Source: Bacteroidota bacterium (GTDB lineage: Bacteria > Bacteroidota > Rhodothermia > Rhodothermales > UBA10348). Taken from it: 5,928 nucleotides of DNA. This document shows positions 4,767 through 5,928 of this stretch, piece after piece (the stretch's first letter is position 1; each line of letters starts with the position of its first letter). The stretch covers positions 1 through 5,928 of the forward strand of contig JAAZVD010000105.1 in the NCBI GenBank assembly GCA_018623785.1. The letters run 5' to 3'. The position numbers were made by a program, and so were the translations under genes. The notes beneath the pieces are model-generated. The model was given only the letters and a program-made list of their open reading frames with translations, had not been told where the DNA came from and made no database searches.

Positions 4767-5928
4767 ATGGCCATAGCAGTTGAAATGCCGAAAATGAGTG
4801 ACACCATGGAAGAAGGTGTTCTCGCGGCGTGGTTGGTAGAAGAAGGAACCTCCGTTTCCGCGGGCGACGTCGTTGCCCAGGTCGAAACCGACAAGGCGAC
4901 GATGGATCTTGAAGTCTACGACGATGGCGTGCTGCTCAAGCGCGTTATTGGCGAAGGTGATGCGGTGCCGATTGGAGGCCTTATTGCCATTCTGGGACAG
5001 GAGGGAGAAGACGTTTCGGATATCCTGGCCAAGTATGGCGCGGGAGGGGACGGTGCCTCAACGGAATCCGCACCAGCGCCTGCTCCTGCTCCTGCTCCTG
5101 CTGCAGCGCCAGCCCCTGCGGCACCCGCAACTCCCGCCGCTCCGGCCCCTGCCCCTGCCCCTGCCCCTGCGGCAACTGCCGCTCCGGCCGCACCCGGTGG
5201 ACGTGTGAAGGCCTCCCCGCTGGCACGCAAAATGGCCACTGAGCAGGGGATTGATTTGGAGGCGATTGCCGGTTCCGGACCTGAGGGACGGATCATCAAG
5301 CGCGACGTAGAAGCCGCCATGGGCGGCACGGCCCAGCCCGTAGTACAGCCGGTCGCGCCTGTCGCAACGCCGCGTCCGGTGGTCGAGCCATCGGCGCCGG
5401 TGGCCGCTCCAGATGGCGCATACGAATCGGTCCGTATCTCGCAGATGCGCAAGACCATTGCACGCCGTTTGGCCGAGAGCAAGTTCACGAACCCGCATTT
5501 CTATCTGACGGCAGACATCGACATGTCCGAGGCAGTCTCCTTCCGCGCCAAGCTGAACGAAAAAGCAGAAGCGCGCAGCCTGGGCAAGGTATCCTTTAAC
5601 GACCTGGTCACGAAGGCCTGTGCCCTGGCCTTGCGTCAGCATCCGTGGGTCAACGCTTCCTGGATGGAAGCCGAAGGCGAAATCCGCCTGCACAAGGAGG
5701 TGCACGTGGCCATAGCCGTGGCAGTGGATGAGGGACTTATCACGCCGGTTATCCGCCACGCCGACCGCAAGGGGCTAACGGAGCTTTCTGCCGAAACTCG
5801 GGATCTAGCCACCAAAGCCCGTAATCGCGAGTTGCAGCCGGAAGATTGGTCGGGGTCGACGTTCTCGACGTCCAACCTCGGTATGTTTGGCATTGACGAG
5901 TTCACGGCTATCATCAACCCGCCGAACG
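4767..5928 (+). CDS. pdhC: Pyruvate dehydrogenase E2, dihydrolipoamide acetyltransferase (3' end cut by window)
   Basis: E2 is the core of the complex: its swinging lipoyl arm takes the acetyl group from E1 and its C-terminal domain transfers it to CoA. The frame is open from the ATG to the edge (387 codons). Residues 1-77 form one lipoyl domain with the lipoylated Lys43 in 'ETDKATM'. An Ala/Pro-rich swinging linker spans 102-143. The E3/E1-binding domain covers about 147-184 ('VKASPLARKMATEQGIDL', 'GSGPEGRIIKRDV'). A second Pro/Val/Ala linker spans 190-217. The acyltransferase domain begins about 219 ('RISQMRKTIARRLAES', 'NPHFYLTADIDM', 'VAVDEGLITPVIR', 'STFSTSNLGMFGIDEFTAII'). The catalytic HxxxDG lies past the edge, roughly 50 residues on. 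Only one lipoyl domain is present. The start gives the conserved lipoyl-domain N-terminus ('MAIAVEMPKMSDTMEEG'), 107 bases after pdhB, with no Shine-Dalgarno. The neighbours favour pyruvate over other 2-oxo acids. Confidence 0.95.
   Translation, partial: MAIAVEMPKMSDTMEEGVLAAWLVEEGTSVSAGDVVAQVETDKATMDLEVYDDGVLLKRVIGEGDAVPIGGLIAILGQEGEDVSDILAKYGAGGDGASTESAPAPAPAPAPAAAPAPAAPATPAAPAPAPAPAPAATAAPAAPGGRVKASPLARKMATEQGIDLEAIAGSGPEGRIIKRDVEAAMGGTAQPVVQPVAPVATPRPVVEPSAPVAAPDGAYESVRISQMRKTIARRLAESKFTNPHFYLTADIDMSEAVSFRAKLNEKAEARSLGKVSFNDLVTKACALALRQHPWVNASWMEAEGEIRLHKEVHVAIAVAVDEGLITPVIRHADRKGLTELSAETRDLATKARNRELQPEDWSGSTFSTSNLGMFGIDEFTAIINPPN
5079..5168 (+). repeat. Two hexanucleotide arrays encoding the E2 Ala-Pro linker
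   Basis: CCTGCT occurs four times in perfect tandem at 5079-5102, and GCCCCT four times in perfect tandem at 5145-5168. Both encode alternating Pro and Ala in frame, but with different alanine codons (GCT against GCC). The sequence between them is also Ala/Pro/Thr-coding but irregular. Because the unit is six bases, slippage would change linker length by two residues without breaking the frame. Confidence 0.85.

Noticed and set aside
4916..5759. Long minus-strand open frames opposite pdhC, with Gly/Ala- or Arg/Gly-rich repeats
   Set aside because: The apparent repeats are the complement of the Ala-Pro linker arrays of E2; there is no independent coding evidence.

Overview
The window is about 5.9 kb of moderately GC-rich bacterial chromosome. 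It carries housekeeping central-carbon genes and a small regulatory/glycosylation cluster; nothing looks like a mobile element, CRISPR array or RNA gene. Several points suggest the Bacteroidota/Rhodothermota (FCB) side of the tree: the E1-beta carries the 'ASISSEI' and 'DVPAPYA' segments usual in that group, separate E1-alpha and E1-beta genes are followed by a lipoyl-domain E2, and no gene start has a convincing Shine-Dalgarno sequence. This placement is inference from recalled family sequences, not from a search.

Minus strand, right to left: an ECF-type RNA polymerase sigma factor (2046 to 1375) overlaps by one base (TAATG) a small soluble zinc-finger protein of the anti-sigma type (1375 to 1028). 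A family-2 glycosyltransferase of the polyprenol-phosphate mannose synthase type follows 39 bases later (988 to 257). These three look like one transcript. After a 143-base gap comes the first 37 codons of an NADP-type isocitrate dehydrogenase gene (113 to 1), which runs off the left edge.

A 402-base gene-free divergent region (2047-2448) separates this cluster from the plus-strand pyruvate dehydrogenase operon. It holds phased T-runs, an 8-bp perfect inverted repeat with a 14-base loop, and a possible sigma-factor promoter.

Plus strand: pdhA (E1-alpha, 2449-3600), pdhB (E1-beta, 3676-4659) and pdhC (E2, from 4767, cut by the right edge about 50 residues short of a usual E2 end). E1-alpha and E1-beta form the thiamine-diphosphate enzyme that decarboxylates pyruvate and acetylates the lipoyl arm of E2, which passes the acetyl group to CoA. 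The isocitrate dehydrogenase at the other end acts a few steps downstream in the TCA cycle. Both gaps inside the pdh operon contain strong hairpins without a U-tract.

I found no clearly new system. The points most worth a second look are the paired intercistronic hairpins, the histone-tail-like basic N-terminus of E1-alpha, the altered His-Ser-Gln region of E1-beta, the hexamer arrays in the E2 linker, and a possibly redox-sensitive sigma/anti-sigma pair divergent from pdh.
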